Shown: positions 24,406 through 34,322, numbered from the stretch's first letter. The stretch is DNA of 64,000 bases from Mesorhizobium sp. ORS 3324 (GCA_000824825.2 LM655191.1:60277-124276); one strand, 5' to 3'. Numbers and translations: made by a program. The notes: generated by a model from the letters alone, not told the origin.

Positions 24406-24512
24406 ATTCGCTCCTTCAATTCGGGCTGTGGCGATTCGCGGTTTGTGATTCGCCCGAGCGTGAACTACATGCTCGCCCGAAAATCGAATCTCCAGCCAAC
24501 TGCAAGGGGCGC

Positions 24513-25250
24513 ATGAGCGAACCAGCAAGCCAGACTGAACCCGAACCGCGGCCGGACGAAGAGGCGCCGGAGCCGCGCCGCGAGCCGGTGTTCAACCTGC
24601 CGCCCGTGGTGCTGGCGGTGATCGCGATATGCGCGGTCGTCCTCCTGCTGCAGCAATATGTGCTGAACGAGGCGCAGCAGATGACGCTGCTTTATGACGG
24701 CGCCTTCATTCCGGTGCTCTACACCGGGCAGTACGGCTTCGACTGGTTCCTGTTCACGCGTCCCTTCACCTACGCCTTCATGCATGGGGGCTTTGCCCAT
24801 ATTGCCGTCAACACGGTCTGGCTTGCCGCTTTCGGCTCGCCGCTGGCCAATCGTCTGGGCGCCTTTCGATTTGCCGCGTTCTACGCCGTGACCGGGCTGG
24901 CTTCGGTTGCGCTGTTTTGGGCAATGCACCCTTACGGCGAGATGCCGCTGGTCGGCGCTTCGGGCGCGATCTCGGGCATGATGGGGGCGGCGGCGCGTTA
25001 CGGCTTCCGCATCGACCGCTCGTCCGGCAGGGCGGCTTTCGCCGGCGAGCCGTTGCCGATCGCTCTCGTGCTGCGCTTGCGCGGCGTCGTGACCTTTCTC
25101 GGCGTCTGGATGGTGATCAACCTCGCCACCGGCCTGCTCGGCTTCGCGCCGGGCATCGAAGGCCAGATCGCCTGGGAAGCCCATATCGGCGGCTTTGTCG
25201 CCGGCTTCTTCGGCCTGCGCATTTTCGACAGCCCCATGCCGGCCGAGTAG
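24513..25250 (+). CDS. Rhomboid-family intramembrane serine protease
   Basis: 245 residues. After an acidic proline-rich N-terminus of about 25 residues come six transmembrane helices. The catalytic serine is in V-G-A-S-G-A-I-S-G and the histidine in A-H-I-G-G-F-V-A-G; M-H-G-G-F-A-H-I-A-V-N is the typical loop. Cleaves membrane-anchored proteins within the bilayer. ATG 24513 has AAGGGG upstream. The substrate is unknown. Confidence 0.9.
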   Translation: MSEPASQTEPEPRPDEEAPEPRREPVFNLPPVVLAVIAICAVVLLLQQYVLNEAQQMTLLYDGAFIPVLYTGQYGFDWFLFTRPFTYAFMHGGFAHIAVNTVWLAAFGSPLANRLGAFRFAAFYAVTGLASVALFWAMHPYGEMPLVGASGAISGMMGAAARYGFRIDRSSGRAAFAGEPLPIALVLRLRGVVTFLGVWMVINLATGLLGFAPGIEGQIAWEAHIGGFVAGFFGLRIFDSPMPAE

Positions 25251-25298
25251 CCCGGCATCACACTTGAAATGCAACCAATCACGGCGCACGATGTTGCC

Positions 25299-25385
25299 AT
25301 GCATGTCGCCAAAAAAGCGCGTAGCGGTTTTGGGAGGACGACATGCATCAAATGCAGAACTTAAAGCGCGCGACCGCTTTAAGTT
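25299..25385. repeat. RPE2 palindromic repeat, copy 2, with second hairpin
   Basis: Outer palindrome 25299-25348 (ATGCATGTCG / CGACATGCAT, inner AAAA / TTTT) followed after nine bases by AACTTAAAGCG / CGCTTTAAGTT (25358-25385). The two-hairpin layout is repeated at 57201-57305. Confidence 0.85.
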
Positions 25386-25463
25386 GCCCAGCGTCTTCCA
25401 AAGGGCGCTGGGGCTGAAAAGCCGGTCTAGGCAGGAGCCGGCGAGCAGGCTGAGGAGGACGCC

Positions 25464-25895
25464 ATGACGGTTAAGGCAATTCTGGAAAGCAAGGGCCATG
25501 ACGTGTTCACGCTCGGGCCTAATGAAAAGCTGAGCGAAGCCATCCGGATTCTGACCGAACACAGGATCGGCGCGCTCGTCATCACCAATGGCGATCGCAA
25601 GATCGTCGGCATCCTCTCCGAGCGCGACATCGTGCGGGTGCTGGCCAGGGAGGGCGCGGCCGCGCTCGATATTCCGGTGCGTTCGGCCATGACGCCGAAG
25701 GTCAAGATCTGCAACGAGAACCACACGGTCAACGAGGTCATGGAGATCATGACGAAGGGTCGCTTCCGCCATCTGCCGGTGGAGAAGGACGGCATGCTCG
25801 ACGGCATCGTGTCGATCGGCGACGTGGTCAAGCGCCGCATCGAGGATGTCGAGCGTGAAGCCGAGGAGATCCGGGCCTATATTGCCACGGCATAG
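25464..25895 (+). CDS. Tandem CBS-domain protein
   Basis: 143 residues made of two CBS motifs (about 8-62 and 75-130), with typical I-V-G-I-L-S-E-R-D-I-V-R and L-D-G-I-V-S-I-G-D-V-V-K-R. A CBS pair binds adenine nucleotides and acts as an energy sensor or regulator. The ATG follows GAGGAGG. Stand-alone, so no partner is evident. Confidence 0.92.
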   Translation: MTVKAILESKGHDVFTLGPNEKLSEAIRILTEHRIGALVITNGDRKIVGILSERDIVRVLAREGAAALDIPVRSAMTPKVKICNENHTVNEVMEIMTKGRFRHLPVEKDGMLDGIVSIGDVVKRRIEDVEREAEEIRAYIATA

Positions 25896-25922
25896 CGCAG
25901 CTCGGCGGCCAGTCGTCCAAGT

Positions 25923-26192
25923 CTAACGCTGGCCGGCCGCGTGCTGAAGGCGCGCGATGAGGTCGGCGTTGCGACAATAGTCCGGCGGGGTGGAGGCTTG
26001 TTCGTGGCTGTCGAGCCAAGTCGCGCATTCGGCTTGATGCCCGCATGAACGGCAGCGGTCGGCTGCTCGATTGACGACGCCAGCTTGGTCCGGAATGATC
26101 TTGAGTTGCCGTTCAACGCCCATCTTCTGCATCATTCGGTCCATCAACGAGGTCTTGACGTCGACTGGAAGCAGATAATCCAGAAAGTTCAT
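25923..26192 (-). CDS. DUF6455-family protein
   Basis: 89 residues. The C-terminal half has C-R-S-C-G-H-Q-A-E-C and a fourth cysteine in D-Y-C-R-N-A, a spacing that could bind a metal. The N-terminus (M-N-F-L-D-Y) precedes a helix rich in Met. ATG 26192 has GGAG ten bases upstream; the longer frame is antisense to the start of the gatB region. Function unknown. Confidence 0.75.
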   Translation of the reverse strand: MNFLDYLLPVDVKTSLMDRMMQKMGVERQLKIIPDQAGVVNRAADRCRSCGHQAECATWLDSHEQASTPPDYCRNADLIARLQHAAGQR

Positions 26193-26362
26193 GTCGGTCA
26201 CGCTCCTGCCTTTTTCGGCAATTTCGGCCAGGGCGGCTGGACACGCATTGATCCCGGTCAACAGACGACTCCCTTGCCAGCCCGAGCCGATTGATCTAGC
26301 GAACGCTTGACATCCTGCGCCGCCAGAGCGTGGGAACTCGACCAACAAGCATCTGGACCGCC

Positions 26363-27865
26363 ATGAGCATCATCGATACCCGCACGCCCGACCCAAAACG
26401 CCTGATCTCCGGCGCCACCGGCGACTGGGAAATCATCATCGGGCTCGAAGTGCATGCGCAAGTGACGTCCGAGGCGAAGCTGTTCTCCGGCGCATCGACC
26501 TCTTTCGGCGCGGCGCCCAACGCCAATGTCAGCCTGGTCGACGCGGCGATGCCCGGCATGCTGCCGGTGATAAACGAGGAATGCGTCAAGCAGGCGATCC
26601 GCACCGGGCTCGGCTTGAAGGCCACGATCAACCACAAGTCGGTCTTCGACCGGAAGAACTACTTCTATCCGGACCTGCCGCAGGGCTACCAGATCTCGCA
26701 GTACAAGCAGCCGATCGTCGGCGAGGGCAAGGTGATCGTCTCCGTCGGTCCGGACCGGCAGGGCGAGTTCGAGGACATCGAGGTCGGCATCGAGCGCCTG
26801 CATCTGGAACAGGATGCCGGCAAGTCGATGCATGACCAGCATCCGACCATGTCCCATGTCGATCTCAACCGCTCCGGCGTGGCGCTGATGGAAATCGTCT
26901 CCAAGCCCGACATGCGCTCCGCCGACGAGGCCAAGGCCTATGTCAGCAAGCTGCGCACCATCATGCGCTATCTCGGCACCTGCGACGGCAACATGGACGA
27001 AGGCTCGCTGCGCGCCGACGTCAACGTCTCGGTGCGGCGTCCGGGCGGCGCCTTTGGGACGCGCTGCGAGATCAAGAACGTCAACTCGATCCGCTTCATC
27101 GGCCAGGCCATCGAGTCGGAGGCGCGCCGGCAGATCGCCATCCTGGAAGACGGCGGCGCGATCGAGCAGGAGACGCGCCTGTTCGATCCCAACAAGGGCG
27201 AGACGCGCTCGATGCGCTCCAAGGAAGAGGCGCATGACTACCGCTATTTCCCGGATCCCGACCTTCTGCCGCTGGAGTTCGACCAGGCCTATGTCGATGT
27301 GTTGGCCGAGCATCTGCCGGAACTGCCCGACGACAAGAAGGCGCGGCTGATCGGCTCGCTGGGTCTGTCGACCTATGACGCCTCGGTGCTGGTCTCCGAA
27401 AAGCCGATCGCCGACTATTTCGAGAAGGTGGCGGCCGGGCGCGACGGCAAGCTTGCCGCCAACTGGGTCATCAACGACCTGTTGGGCGCTCTCAACAAGG
27501 CCGGAAAAGATATTGAAAACGCTCCGGTTTCTCCCGATCAGCTCGGCGCCGTCATCGACCTGATCAAGGAAGGCACGATCTCCGGCAAGATCGCCAAGGA
27601 CCTGTTCGAGATCGTCTGGAATGAGGGCGGCGATCCGCGGCAGCTCGTCGAGAGCCGCGGCATGAAGCAGGTCACCGACACCGGCGCCATCGAGAGGGCG
27701 GTCGATGAGGTCATCGCCGCCAATCCGGACAAGGCCGAGCAGGCGCGCGCCAAGCCGACCATGGCCGGCTGGTTCGTCGGCCAGGTCATGAAGGCGACCG
27801 GCGGCAAGGCGAATCCGCAGGCGGTCAACGAACTGGTCAAGGCCAAGCTCGGCATCGAGGGCTAG
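26363..27865 (+). CDS. gatB: Aspartyl/glutamyl-tRNA(Asn/Gln) amidotransferase subunit B
   Basis: 500 residues. The tRNA-dependent kinase subunit of GatCAB, which converts misacylated Glu-tRNA(Gln) (or Asp-tRNA(Asn)) to the correct form. The N-terminal cradle domain (G-L-E-V-H-A-Q-V and [18 protein letters not shown]) is intact and the C-terminal YqeY-like helical domain occupies about 350-500. gatA and gatC are not in the window. ATG 26363 is chosen over an upstream codon at 26330. Confidence 0.97.
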   Translation: MSIIDTRTPDPKRLISGATGDWEIIIGLEVHAQVTSEAKLFSGASTSFGAAPNANVSLVDAAMPGMLPVINEECVKQAIRTGLGLKATINHKSVFDRKNYFYPDLPQGYQISQYKQPIVGEGKVIVSVGPDRQGEFEDIEVGIERLHLEQDAGKSMHDQHPTMSHVDLNRSGVALMEIVSKPDMRSADEAKAYVSKLRTIMRYLGTCDGNMDEGSLRADVNVSVRRPGGAFGTRCEIKNVNSIRFIGQAIESEARRQIAILEDGGAIEQETRLFDPNKGETRSMRSKEEAHDYRYFPDPDLLPLEFDQAYVDVLAEHLPELPDDKKARLIGSLGLSTYDASVLVSEKPIADYFEKVAAGRDGKLAANWVINDLLGALNKAGKDIENAPVSPDQLGAVIDLIKEGTISGKIAKDLFEIVWNEGGDPRQLVESRGMKQVTDTGAIERAVDEVIAANPDKAEQARAKPTMAGWFVGQVMKATGGKANPQAVNELVKAKLGIEG

Positions 27866-27866
27866 C

Positions 27867-28355
27867 ATGTTCGTGCGGACGGCGAGCGAACGCGACCTCG
27901 CCGCCGTCCGTGCGCTGTTGGTCGAGACCTGGCACGCAACCTACGATGCCATTTACGGCGACCGGCGGGTCACTGAGATCACCGACGACTGGCATTCGAT
28001 CGCCTCGCTGAGATCGCGGCTGACGCGCCCCAATTCGGAATTCCTGGTGGCCGATGACGGCAAGCGCATCGGCGGGATGGCTTTCGCCTCCGCCACCACG
28101 GATCCGAAGATCGTCCTCCTGAACCAGCTCTACGTGCATCCGGATTGTCAGCGGCAAGGGATCGGCCGGTCGCTGCTCGACGAAGTCGAAGCCAGCTTCC
28201 CGGAAGCGCGAATGCTGCGCCTGGAGGTGGAAGCGGCGAATGTTTCGGCGATAGCCTTCTACGAGGCGAACGGGTTTCAGCACGCCGGCAGGACCTCCGA
28301 TTGTGGCGGCGGTTCGGGAATACCAGCCCTCATCCTGGAGAAGCGGCTGGGTTAG
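27867..28355 (+). CDS. GNAT-family N-acetyltransferase
   Basis: 162 residues with the GNAT acetyl-CoA site Q-L-Y-V-H-P-D-C-Q-R-Q-G-I-G-R-S-L-L (about 89-106) and the terminal N-V-S-A-I-A-F-Y-E-A-N-G-F. It starts one base after the gatB stop and is likely co-transcribed. The acceptor is unknown. Confidence 0.88.
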   Translation: MFVRTASERDLAAVRALLVETWHATYDAIYGDRRVTEITDDWHSIASLRSRLTRPNSEFLVADDGKRIGGMAFASATTDPKIVLLNQLYVHPDCQRQGIGRSLLDEVEASFPEARMLRLEVEAANVSAIAFYEANGFQHAGRTSDCGGGSGIPALILEKRLG

Positions 28356-28480
28356 CCCGAGAGGCGGACAACATCGCGCGGTTTTGATTTGATCGCGCCG
28401 ATCCGCGCGATCAAGGCTGTCCCCGCAGCGCAAGCGCTCGCCACAAGGCAGAGCGCGCCGCTCGCCGAGGGGGGACTGCC

Positions 28481-29179
28481 ATGCCAAGCTTGCCGGAACT
28501 GATGCCGACCGAAGTGTCGGATGAAACTTTCGGCGGCGTGACCTATCACGTCGCCGGTGAACTGGTGCCCGTGCTCTCGGTCGATGTGAGCAGGATGCCG
28601 GTCTATTTCGAGCATCACATCCTGCTCTGGAAGCATCCGACCGTCACCATCGGACTGAAATCGCTGCGCGGTGCGCTGAAGCGCATGATGGCCGGCATGC
28701 AGGTCTTCGTCACCGAGGCATCGGGTTCGGGCGTCATTGCCTTCAGCCGCGACGGACCTGGCCATATCGTGCCGATCCACCTTCGCCGCGGCGAGGAGAT
28801 CCAGGTGCGCGAGCACCAGTTTCTCGCCGCCACCGCCAGCGTCGACTACACTTTCGAACGCGTGCGCGGCTTGGCGACGATGCTGTTCGGCCAAAGCGGC
28901 TTCTTCATCGACCGCTTCCGCGGCGAAACCGGCGACGGCATCGTCTGGCTGCACGGCTACGGCAATGTCTTCGAGAAGGTGCTTGCGCCCGGCGAGACCA
29001 TCGACATCGAACCCGGCGGCTGGCTGTTCAAGGACGCTTCGGTCAAGATGGAGACCAGGATCGACCGCCTCTCCAGCGGCTTCTTCGGCGCCAACGTCAA
29101 CTTCGTCGTCAACCGCTTCACCGGGCCGGGCCGCGTCGGCATCCAGTCGATGTATCTGCACATGCCGTCGGAGGAGTGA
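28481..29179 (+). CDS. AIM24-family protein
   Basis: 232 residues of beta-helical AIM24/TIGR00266 fold: F-E-H-H-I-L-L-W-K-H, then G-S-G-V-I-A-F-S-R, and W-L-H-G-Y-G-N-V-F. The family includes mitochondrial Aim24 and bacterial proteins of undefined role. No signal peptide. It stands alone between GNAT and the convergent pan genes. Confidence 0.87.
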   Translation: MPSLPELMPTEVSDETFGGVTYHVAGELVPVLSVDVSRMPVYFEHHILLWKHPTVTIGLKSLRGALKRMMAGMQVFVTEASGSGVIAFSRDGPGHIVPIHLRRGEEIQVREHQFLAATASVDYTFERVRGLATMLFGQSGFFIDRFRGETGDGIVWLHGYGNVFEKVLAPGETIDIEPGGWLFKDASVKMETRIDRLSSGFFGANVNFVVNRFTGPGRVGIQSMYLHMPSEE

Positions 29180-29206
29180 TCGTCTGCCCCGATCGAATGA
29201 ACACGG

Positions 29207-30058
29207 TCACGCGGGGGCAATGGCCACATTGTCGATCAGCCTGGTCGTGCCGAGCCAGACCGCCGCGAGCAGGCGTCCGTCGCGGTCGCGCCGCCAGGGG
29301 GCAAGCGTCACGGCCTCCCGCGCGGCGACATAGTCGACCTTCCGAAAACCTGCCCGGATGAGCGCCTCGGTAGCGGCACTCGTCGCGCCGGTCTCATCCG
29401 CGCCGGAAGCGAGGCTTGCCGCGGTTTGGCGCAGAACCGCATTCAGCTTGCGCGCGACGTCGAGCTCGGCCTCGCTGAGATAGGCGTTGCGCGACGACAT
29501 GGCGAGACCGTGGGAATCGCGCACCGTCGGCGCGTCGATGATCTCGACCGGCAGATCGAGATCGCGGCAGAGTTGCCTGACGACGCAAAGCTGCTGGTAG
29601 TCCTTCTCGCCGAACACGGCGCAATCGGGCGCCGCCTGCAGGAAAAGCTTGGTCACAACGATAGCGACGCCGTCGAAGAAGGCCGGCCTGAAATCAGATT
29701 CCAGGCCGGCGGAGGGACCGCCGACCGAGACCTTTGTGGCAAAGCCTGCCGGGTACATTTCCGCGACGGGTGGCGTGAAGGCGAGATGCGCGCCTGCCTC
29801 CCGCAGCCGGTCGAGATCGCGGGCCAGTTGGCGCGGATATTTGTCCAGGTCCTCGGTCGGAGCGAACTGCGTCGGATTGACGAAGATCGAGACGACGCAG
29901 CGTTCGGCGCGCTCGAGCGCGACCCTGACCAGCGAGATGTGGCCGTCATGCAGGGCGCCCATGGTCGGCACCATGGCGATTCTCTGGCCGGCCTGCCGCC
30001 ATTCGCGGATTTGCGCGCGCAGCGCCGCAACGCTGTCGACGACGATTGGCCAGCTCAT
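29207..30058 (-). CDS. panC: Pantothenate synthetase (pantoate--beta-alanine ligase)
   Basis: 283 residues. Joins pantoate and beta-alanine with ATP to give pantothenate, the coenzyme A precursor. The P-T-M-G-A-L-H-D-G-H motif (about 31-40) holds the HIGH-like nucleotide site and M-S-S-R-N (about 187-191) the KMSKS-like loop. It overlaps panB by four bases (ATGA) and follows it in a panBC operon. Confidence 0.97.
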   Translation of the reverse strand: MSWPIVVDSVAALRAQIREWRQAGQRIAMVPTMGALHDGHISLVRVALERAERCVVSIFVNPTQFAPTEDLDKYPRQLARDLDRLREAGAHLAFTPPVAEMYPAGFATKVSVGGPSAGLESDFRPAFFDGVAIVVTKLFLQAAPDCAVFGEKDYQQLCVVRQLCRDLDLPVEIIDAPTVRDSHGLAMSSRNAYLSEAELDVARKLNAVLRQTAASLASGADETGATSAATEALIRAGFRKVDYVAAREAVTLAPWRRDRDGRLLAAVWLGTTRLIDNVAIAPA

Positions 30059-30894
30059 GCCTTGTCCTTGTCCGATGTCGCCGAAAAGACGTGGTCCGGT
30101 CCCGGAAACGCGCGGCTGCGCACCTCGGCAGCGTAACGCGCCGCCGCATCCGAAACGGCATCGCGCAGGTTTGCGTATTCCTTGACGAATTTCGGCACTC
30201 GGTCGACGGTCATGCCGATCATGTCGTCGATGACCAGGATCTGGCCGTCGCAGTCGCCGCTGGCGCCGATGCCGATGGTCGGGATCGAGATGTGGCGCGT
30301 GAGGTCCGACGCCACGGCCTCCACCGTGCCCTCGATGACGACGGAGAAGGCGCCGGCCTTTTCGACCGCTTCGGCGTCACGAAAGAGCGCCGCAATGTTT
30401 TCCCTGGTCCGACCCTTGATCTTGTAACCGCCGTCCTTTTCCACGGATTGCGGCTGCAGGCCGATATGGCCCATGACCGGGATGCCTTCGGCAACGATGG
30501 CCGCGATTTGCGCGGCCATGTCGACGCCGCCTTCGAGCTTCACCGCCCGGCAACCGGTCTCGCCGACGATACGCCTTGCCGAGGAAACGGCATCCGCCAC
30601 GGAGGCCTCGTAGCTGCCCGCCGGCATGTCGATCACGACACAGGCCTTGGTCGAGCCGCGCATCACCGCTTGCCCATGCGCGATCATCATCTCGAGCGAG
30701 GCGCCGAGCGTCGTGGCGTGGCCATGCAGCACCATGGCGACGCTGTCGCCGACCAGGAGCAGATCGACATGCGGATCGAGCATGCGGGCTATCGGGTAGG
30801 TGTAGGCGGTGAGGCAGACGATCGGCACGCCGCCCTTGCGGCGGCGAATGTCTTCGGCGCCGATCCGATTGCCGGTAGACCGTTCTGGGGCCAA
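30055..30894 (-). CDS. panB: 3-methyl-2-oxobutanoate hydroxymethyltransferase
   Basis: 279 residues. Makes ketopantoate from 2-oxoisovalerate and methylene-tetrahydrofolate. The TIM-barrel signatures L-L-V-G-D-S-V-A-M-V-L-H-G (metal-binding Asp) and K-L-E-G-G and M-G-H-I-G-L-Q-P-Q-S are present. The start is TTG at 30894 with GGTGAGGA upstream; no ATG is available at the expected place. First gene of panBC. Confidence 0.95.
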   Translation of the reverse strand: MAPERSTGNRIGAEDIRRRKGGVPIVCLTAYTYPIARMLDPHVDLLLVGDSVAMVLHGHATTLGASLEMMIAHGQAVMRGSTKACVVIDMPAGSYEASVADAVSSARRIVGETGCRAVKLEGGVDMAAQIAAIVAEGIPVMGHIGLQPQSVEKDGGYKIKGRTRENIAALFRDAEAVEKAGAFSVVIEGTVEAVASDLTRHISIPTIGIGASGDCDGQILVIDDMIGMTVDRVPKFVKEYANLRDAVSDAAARYAAEVRSRAFPGPDHVFSATSDKDKA

Positions 30895-30923
30895 TCCTCA
30901 CCTCCCTCAACCGGCCGGGGCCA

Positions 30924-30943
30924 GGCGCCCGCTTAGCGGGCGT
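30924..30943. other. Short GC-rich hairpin in the panB leader
   Basis: CGCCCGC-TTA-GCGGGCG, a perfect seven-pair stem about 30 bases upstream of the panB start. No T-run. Its role is unclear; it could be part of an untranslated leader. Confidence 0.4.
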
Positions 30944-31119
30944 GCGAGCTTTAGGAACACAGGCGGCGCTTGGCAAGCAGGCTTGCCGGACGTACCGCGC
31001 CTGTATCGATTTAGCGCACGAAGCATTTACGTCGCCGGGCGCGGCAAAGCCCTTGCCTTCGCGATGACCTGACGCCATAAGCAGGAAACGGAGCGGCCGC
31101 TGCCGCCACGAGGATCTGG

Positions 31120-31518
31120 ATGAAGACTTTCCTGCTGCAGTTTTTCACCTGGTGGAACAGCCAGACGCTGGGCACGCGTTTCCACACCTGGCGCTTCGGC
31201 AAGAAGGTCGGCGAGGACGAGGCCGGCAACGTCTATTATGAAGGCGGCATAGATTCGGAAGGCCGCACACGCCGCTGGGTCATCTATCGCGACTATTCCG
31301 AAGCCTCGAAGATCCCGCCGGGCTGGCATGGCTGGATCCACCATCGCGTCGACACGCCTCCGCCGAGCGAGAACTACAAGGCTCGCGAGTGGCAGAAACC
31401 GCACCGGCCGAACCTGACCGGAACGCCCGGCGCCTATCGCCCGCAAGGCTCCATCCTGACCAACCAGCACCGCCCGCAGGTGACCGGCGACTACGACGCC
31501 TGGACGCCCGGTTCGTAA
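31120..31518 (+). CDS. NDUFA12-like accessory subunit of respiratory complex I
   Basis: 132 residues. The alphaproteobacterial orthologue of the mitochondrial B17.2 subunit: the start M-K-T-F-L-L-Q-F-F-T-W-W, G-T-R-F-H-T-W-R-F-G, R-R-W-V-I-Y and the W-H-G-W-I-H-H motif are highly characteristic. It binds the peripheral arm of NADH:ubiquinone oxidoreductase. The main nuo operon is not in the window. Confidence 0.93.
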   Translation: MKTFLLQFFTWWNSQTLGTRFHTWRFGKKVGEDEAGNVYYEGGIDSEGRTRRWVIYRDYSEASKIPPGWHGWIHHRVDTPPPSENYKAREWQKPHRPNLTGTPGAYRPQGSILTNQHRPQVTGDYDAWTPGS

Positions 31519-31636
31519 ACACGTTCTTCGGTCCTTTGTCGCCACAATTGGCGTTTAGCTGCTTGCTGATATCGCAGCCATGACTAGCTTTGGGCGATTG
31601 AGAGAATCACCCGGGCGCAACCACCGGTATCCTTGC

Positions 31637-32212
31637 ATGAGTCGACTCTCGACGGGATTGTTCGCGGCAGCTTCCGTTCTGGCCGCTTCGACGGCGGCGC
31701 TCGCTGCCCCGCAAACGCCGGCGGCGCCGCCGGTCTCCGAGCGCATCACCAATCCGGTCGCCGAGTTTGCCGGCATCGACAAGATCACCGGCCGCATCAT
31801 CACCTTCGACGTTTATATCGACGAGACGGTGCAGTTCGGCGCCCTGCAGGTGACGCCGCGCGTCTGCTACTCGCGGCCCGACACCGAACAGCCGAAGACC
31901 GATTCCTTCGTCGAGGTCGACGAGATCACGCTCGACCGCAAGATCCGCCGCATCTTCACCGGCTGGATGTTCGCCGAAAGTCCCGGCCTCAACGCCGTCG
32001 AGCACGCCGTCTATGACGTCTGGCTGAAGGGCTGCAAGCAGAAGTCGGACGTGCCGCCGCCGACCGCCGCCAAGGCCGATCCGGCCGAGCCGAAGACGAA
32101 TGCCGCCAAGCCGAAGGCGCCCGCGCAGGAGCAGCCCGCTGAAACTGCGCCTGACGCAACCGGCGATGTGGCGCCCGGCGCGACCGGCGACGACACCACC
32201 GACGTAAACTGA
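31637..32212 (+). CDS. DUF2155-family periplasmic protein
   Basis: About 191 residues. A signal peptide (M-S-R-L-S-T-G-L then alanine-rich, cleavage after A-L-A) is followed by a domain with I-T-G-R-I-I-T-F-D-V-Y and V-C-Y-S-R-P, then a low-complexity Pro/Ala/Lys tail from about residue 150. This is DUF2155, an exported alphaproteobacterial family of unknown role often beside NDUFA12 and aat. ATG 31580 in frame is an alternative start; neither has a clear ribosome site. Confidence 0.82.
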   Translation: MSRLSTGLFAAASVLAASTAALAAPQTPAAPPVSERITNPVAEFAGIDKITGRIITFDVYIDETVQFGALQVTPRVCYSRPDTEQPKTDSFVEVDEITLDRKIRRIFTGWMFAESPGLNAVEHAVYDVWLKGCKQKSDVPPPTAAKADPAEPKTNAAKPKAPAQEQPAETAPDATGDVAPGATGDDTTDVN

Positions 32213-32275
32213 TCCTTCGGAACCCGCCCGCAACGCCGGTCGAAACATTCGGCCAGCCAGCAGCGGCCTCGCGCG

Positions 32276-32893
32276 TCAGGGATAAAAAGTCGCGTCGCCC
32301 TTCAGGGCTTCGGCCAGCATCTTCTCATAGCGGCTACGCGGCACGTCGATGGCGCCGAAGCGCTTGAGGTGCTCGGTGGTGAACTGTGTGTCGAGAAGCG
32401 CGAAGCGGCGCTCGTTCAGCCGCTCGACGAGATAGTAGAGGCAGGTTTTCGAGGCGTCGGTTTCCCTGGCGAACATGCTTTCGCCGAAGAACACGCGCCC
32501 GAGCGACACGCCGTAGAGGCCGCCGACCAGCCGGCCCTCGCGCCACGCCTCGACGGAATGGCAGTGGCCCAGCCGGTGGAGCTCGACATAGGCTTCGCGG
32601 ATCGGCGCGTTGATCCAGGTCGAGCGGCGCTCGTCGCGTTTTTCGGCGCAACCGTCGATCGTCGCCTCGAAGTCGAAATCGTAGCGGATGTCGAAGGGGT
32701 GCTTGCGGATCGTCTTCATCAGGCTGCGCGGGGTGTGGAAACCGTCGAGCGGGATGATGCCGCGCGTTTCCGGCCGCACCCAGAACACTTCAGGGTCGTT
32801 CGCGCTCTCGGCCATCGGGAACACGCCCGAGGCATAGGCCTTCAGCAGCAGGTCGGTCGGGATGCGGTAGCCGGGCGCGTAGGGGCGAGTCAT
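32276..32893 (-). CDS. aat: Leucyl/phenylalanyl-tRNA--protein transferase
   Basis: 205 residues. Adds Leu or Phe from aminoacyl-tRNA to N-terminal Arg or Lys, marking proteins for ClpAP in the N-end-rule pathway. The signatures [18 protein letters not shown] and [10 protein letters not shown] are all present. ATG start. Confidence 0.96.
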   Translation of the reverse strand: MTRPYAPGYRIPTDLLLKAYASGVFPMAESANDPEVFWVRPETRGIIPLDGFHTPRSLMKTIRKHPFDIRYDFDFEATIDGCAEKRDERRSTWINAPIREAYVELHRLGHCHSVEAWREGRLVGGLYGVSLGRVFFGESMFARETDASKTCLYYLVERLNERRFALLDTQFTTEHLKRFGAIDVPRSRYEKMLAEALKGDATFYP

Positions 32894-32921
32894 TGCAGCA
32901 TTATAACTGCAAGATCCCTAC

Positions 32922-32961
32922 ACATGTCGCCAAAAGTGCGCGGCGGTTTTGCGCGACATGT
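32922..32961. repeat. RPE2 palindromic repeat, copy 3
   Basis: 40-base palindrome ACATGTCGC / GCGACATGT with an inner CAAAA / TTTTG pair, in the 85-base gap between accC and aat. It lacks the second hairpin seen in copies 2 and 4. Confidence 0.8.
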
Positions 32962-32978
32962 ATCCAGCGCGACGCGGT

Positions 32979-34322
32979 TCAATCCCCCTTGGCCAGAAAT
33001 TTCTCGAGCCAATGGATGTCGTAGTCGCCATTGGCGATATCGGCATTGCCGACAAGGTCGCGGAACAGCGGCAGCGTCGTCTTGATGCCGTCGACGACGA
33101 ATTCGTCCAGCGCCCGGCGCAGCCGCATCATGCATTCGACCCGGTTGCGCCCATGAACGATCAGCTTGCCGATCAGGCTGTCGTAATAGGGCGGGATCCT
33201 GTAGCCGGAATAGACGCCGGAATCGACGCGGATGCCTAGGCCGCCGGGCGTGTGGAAATGCGTGATTGTGCCGGGCGAGGGCGTGAAGGTGCGCGGATCC
33301 TCGGCGTTGATGCGGCATTCGATGGCGTGGCCGGTGAACTTGATGTCTTCCTGCCTGACCGACAACCCGGCGGCCGACGCGACACGGATCTGCTCATGCA
33401 CCAGATCGATGCCGGTGATTGCCTCCGTCACCGGATGCTCGACCTGCAGGCGGGTGTTCATCTCGATGAAATAGAACTCGCCGTTTTCGTAGAGGAATTC
33501 GATGGTGCCGGCGCCGGAATAGCCGAGATCGGCGATCGCCCTGGCGCAGATGCCGCCGATGCGCGAGCGCTCCTCGGTGTTGAGCGCGGGAGAATTGGCT
33601 TCCTCCCACACCTTCTGGTGGCGGCGCTGCAGTGAGCAGTCGCGCTCGCCGAAATGCACGCCATGGCCGGCGCCGTCGCCGAACACCTGCACTTCGATAT
33701 GGCGCGGCTTTTCCAGAAATTTCTCTATGTAGACGGCGTCGTCGCCGAAGGCGGCGCCCGCTTCGGATTTTGCCGTATGCAGCGCCACTTCGAGGTCGGC
33801 TTCCGTGCGCGCCACCTTCATGCCGCGGCCGCCGCCGCCGGCTGACGCCTTGATGATCACCGGATAGCCGATCTCGGCAGCGATGCGTTTTGCTTGCTTC
33901 TCGTCGCTGATCGCGCCGTCCGAACCCGGGACGACCGGGATGCCGAGCCGCTTTGCCGTGCGCTTGGCCTCGATCTTGTCGCCCATGATGCGGATATGGT
34001 CGCCCGACGGGCCTATGAAGGTGATGTTGTGGGCCGCGAGGATGTCGGCGAACTTGGCGTTCTCCGACAGGAAGCCGTAGCCCGGATGCACCGCGTCGGC
34101 GCCGGTGATCTCGCAGGCGGCGACGATCTGATGGATATTGAGATAGCTTTCGCGCGATGGCGGCGGGCCGATGCAGACGCTCTCGTCGGCAAGCCGCACA
34201 TGCATGGCGTCCGAATCGGCCGTCGAGTGGACCACCACCGTCTGGATGCCGAGCTCCTTGCAGGCGCGCAGCACCCTAAGGGCGATTTCGCCGCGATTGG
34301 CGATGAGTATCTTCTGGAACAT
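32979..34322 (-). CDS. accC: Acetyl-CoA carboxylase, biotin carboxylase subunit
   Basis: 447 residues. Carboxylates biotin on AccB with ATP and bicarbonate, first half of malonyl-CoA synthesis. An ATP-grasp enzyme with G-G-G-G-R-G-M-K (about 166-173), E-M-N-T-R-L-Q-V-E-H and a C-terminal domain. ATG 34322 gives the conserved M-F-Q-K-I-L-I-A-N-R-G-E start; the frame is open to 34358. It follows accB by 19 bases. Confidence 0.97.
   Translation of the reverse strand: MFQKILIANRGEIALRVLRACKELGIQTVVVHSTADSDAMHVRLADESVCIGPPPSRESYLNIHQIVAACEITGADAVHPGYGFLSENAKFADILAAHNITFIGPSGDHIRIMGDKIEAKRTAKRLGIPVVPGSDGAISDEKQAKRIAAEIGYPVIIKASAGGGGRGMKVARTEADLEVALHTAKSEAGAAFGDDAVYIEKFLEKPRHIEVQVFGDGAGHGVHFGERDCSLQRRHQKVWEEANSPALNTEERSRIGGICARAIADLGYSGAGTIEFLYENGEFYFIEMNTRLQVEHPVTEAITGIDLVHEQIRVASAAGLSVRQEDIKFTGHAIECRINAEDPRTFTPSPGTITHFHTPGGLGIRVDSGVYSGYRIPPYYDSLIGKLIVHGRNRVECMMRLRRALDEFVVDGIKTTLPLFRDLVGNADIANGDYDIHWLEKFLAKGD

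Larger units (their letters stand above)
24101..24512. other. Gap between divergent PAS and rhomboid genes
   Basis: About 410 bases without a protein gene. It contains a TTAAC-rich, AT-richer segment at about 24205-24255 that could be a promoter, and a complete terminator at 24369-24404 on the plus strand. Between them there is room for an RNA of about 150-200 bases. A long frame through this gap joins the rhomboid gene but has no coding character. Confidence 0.6.

Noticed and set aside
24129..24512. An N-terminal extension of the rhomboid protein by 128 residues
   Set aside because: It would run through the strong terminator at 24369-24404, and ATG 24513 has a good ribosome site.
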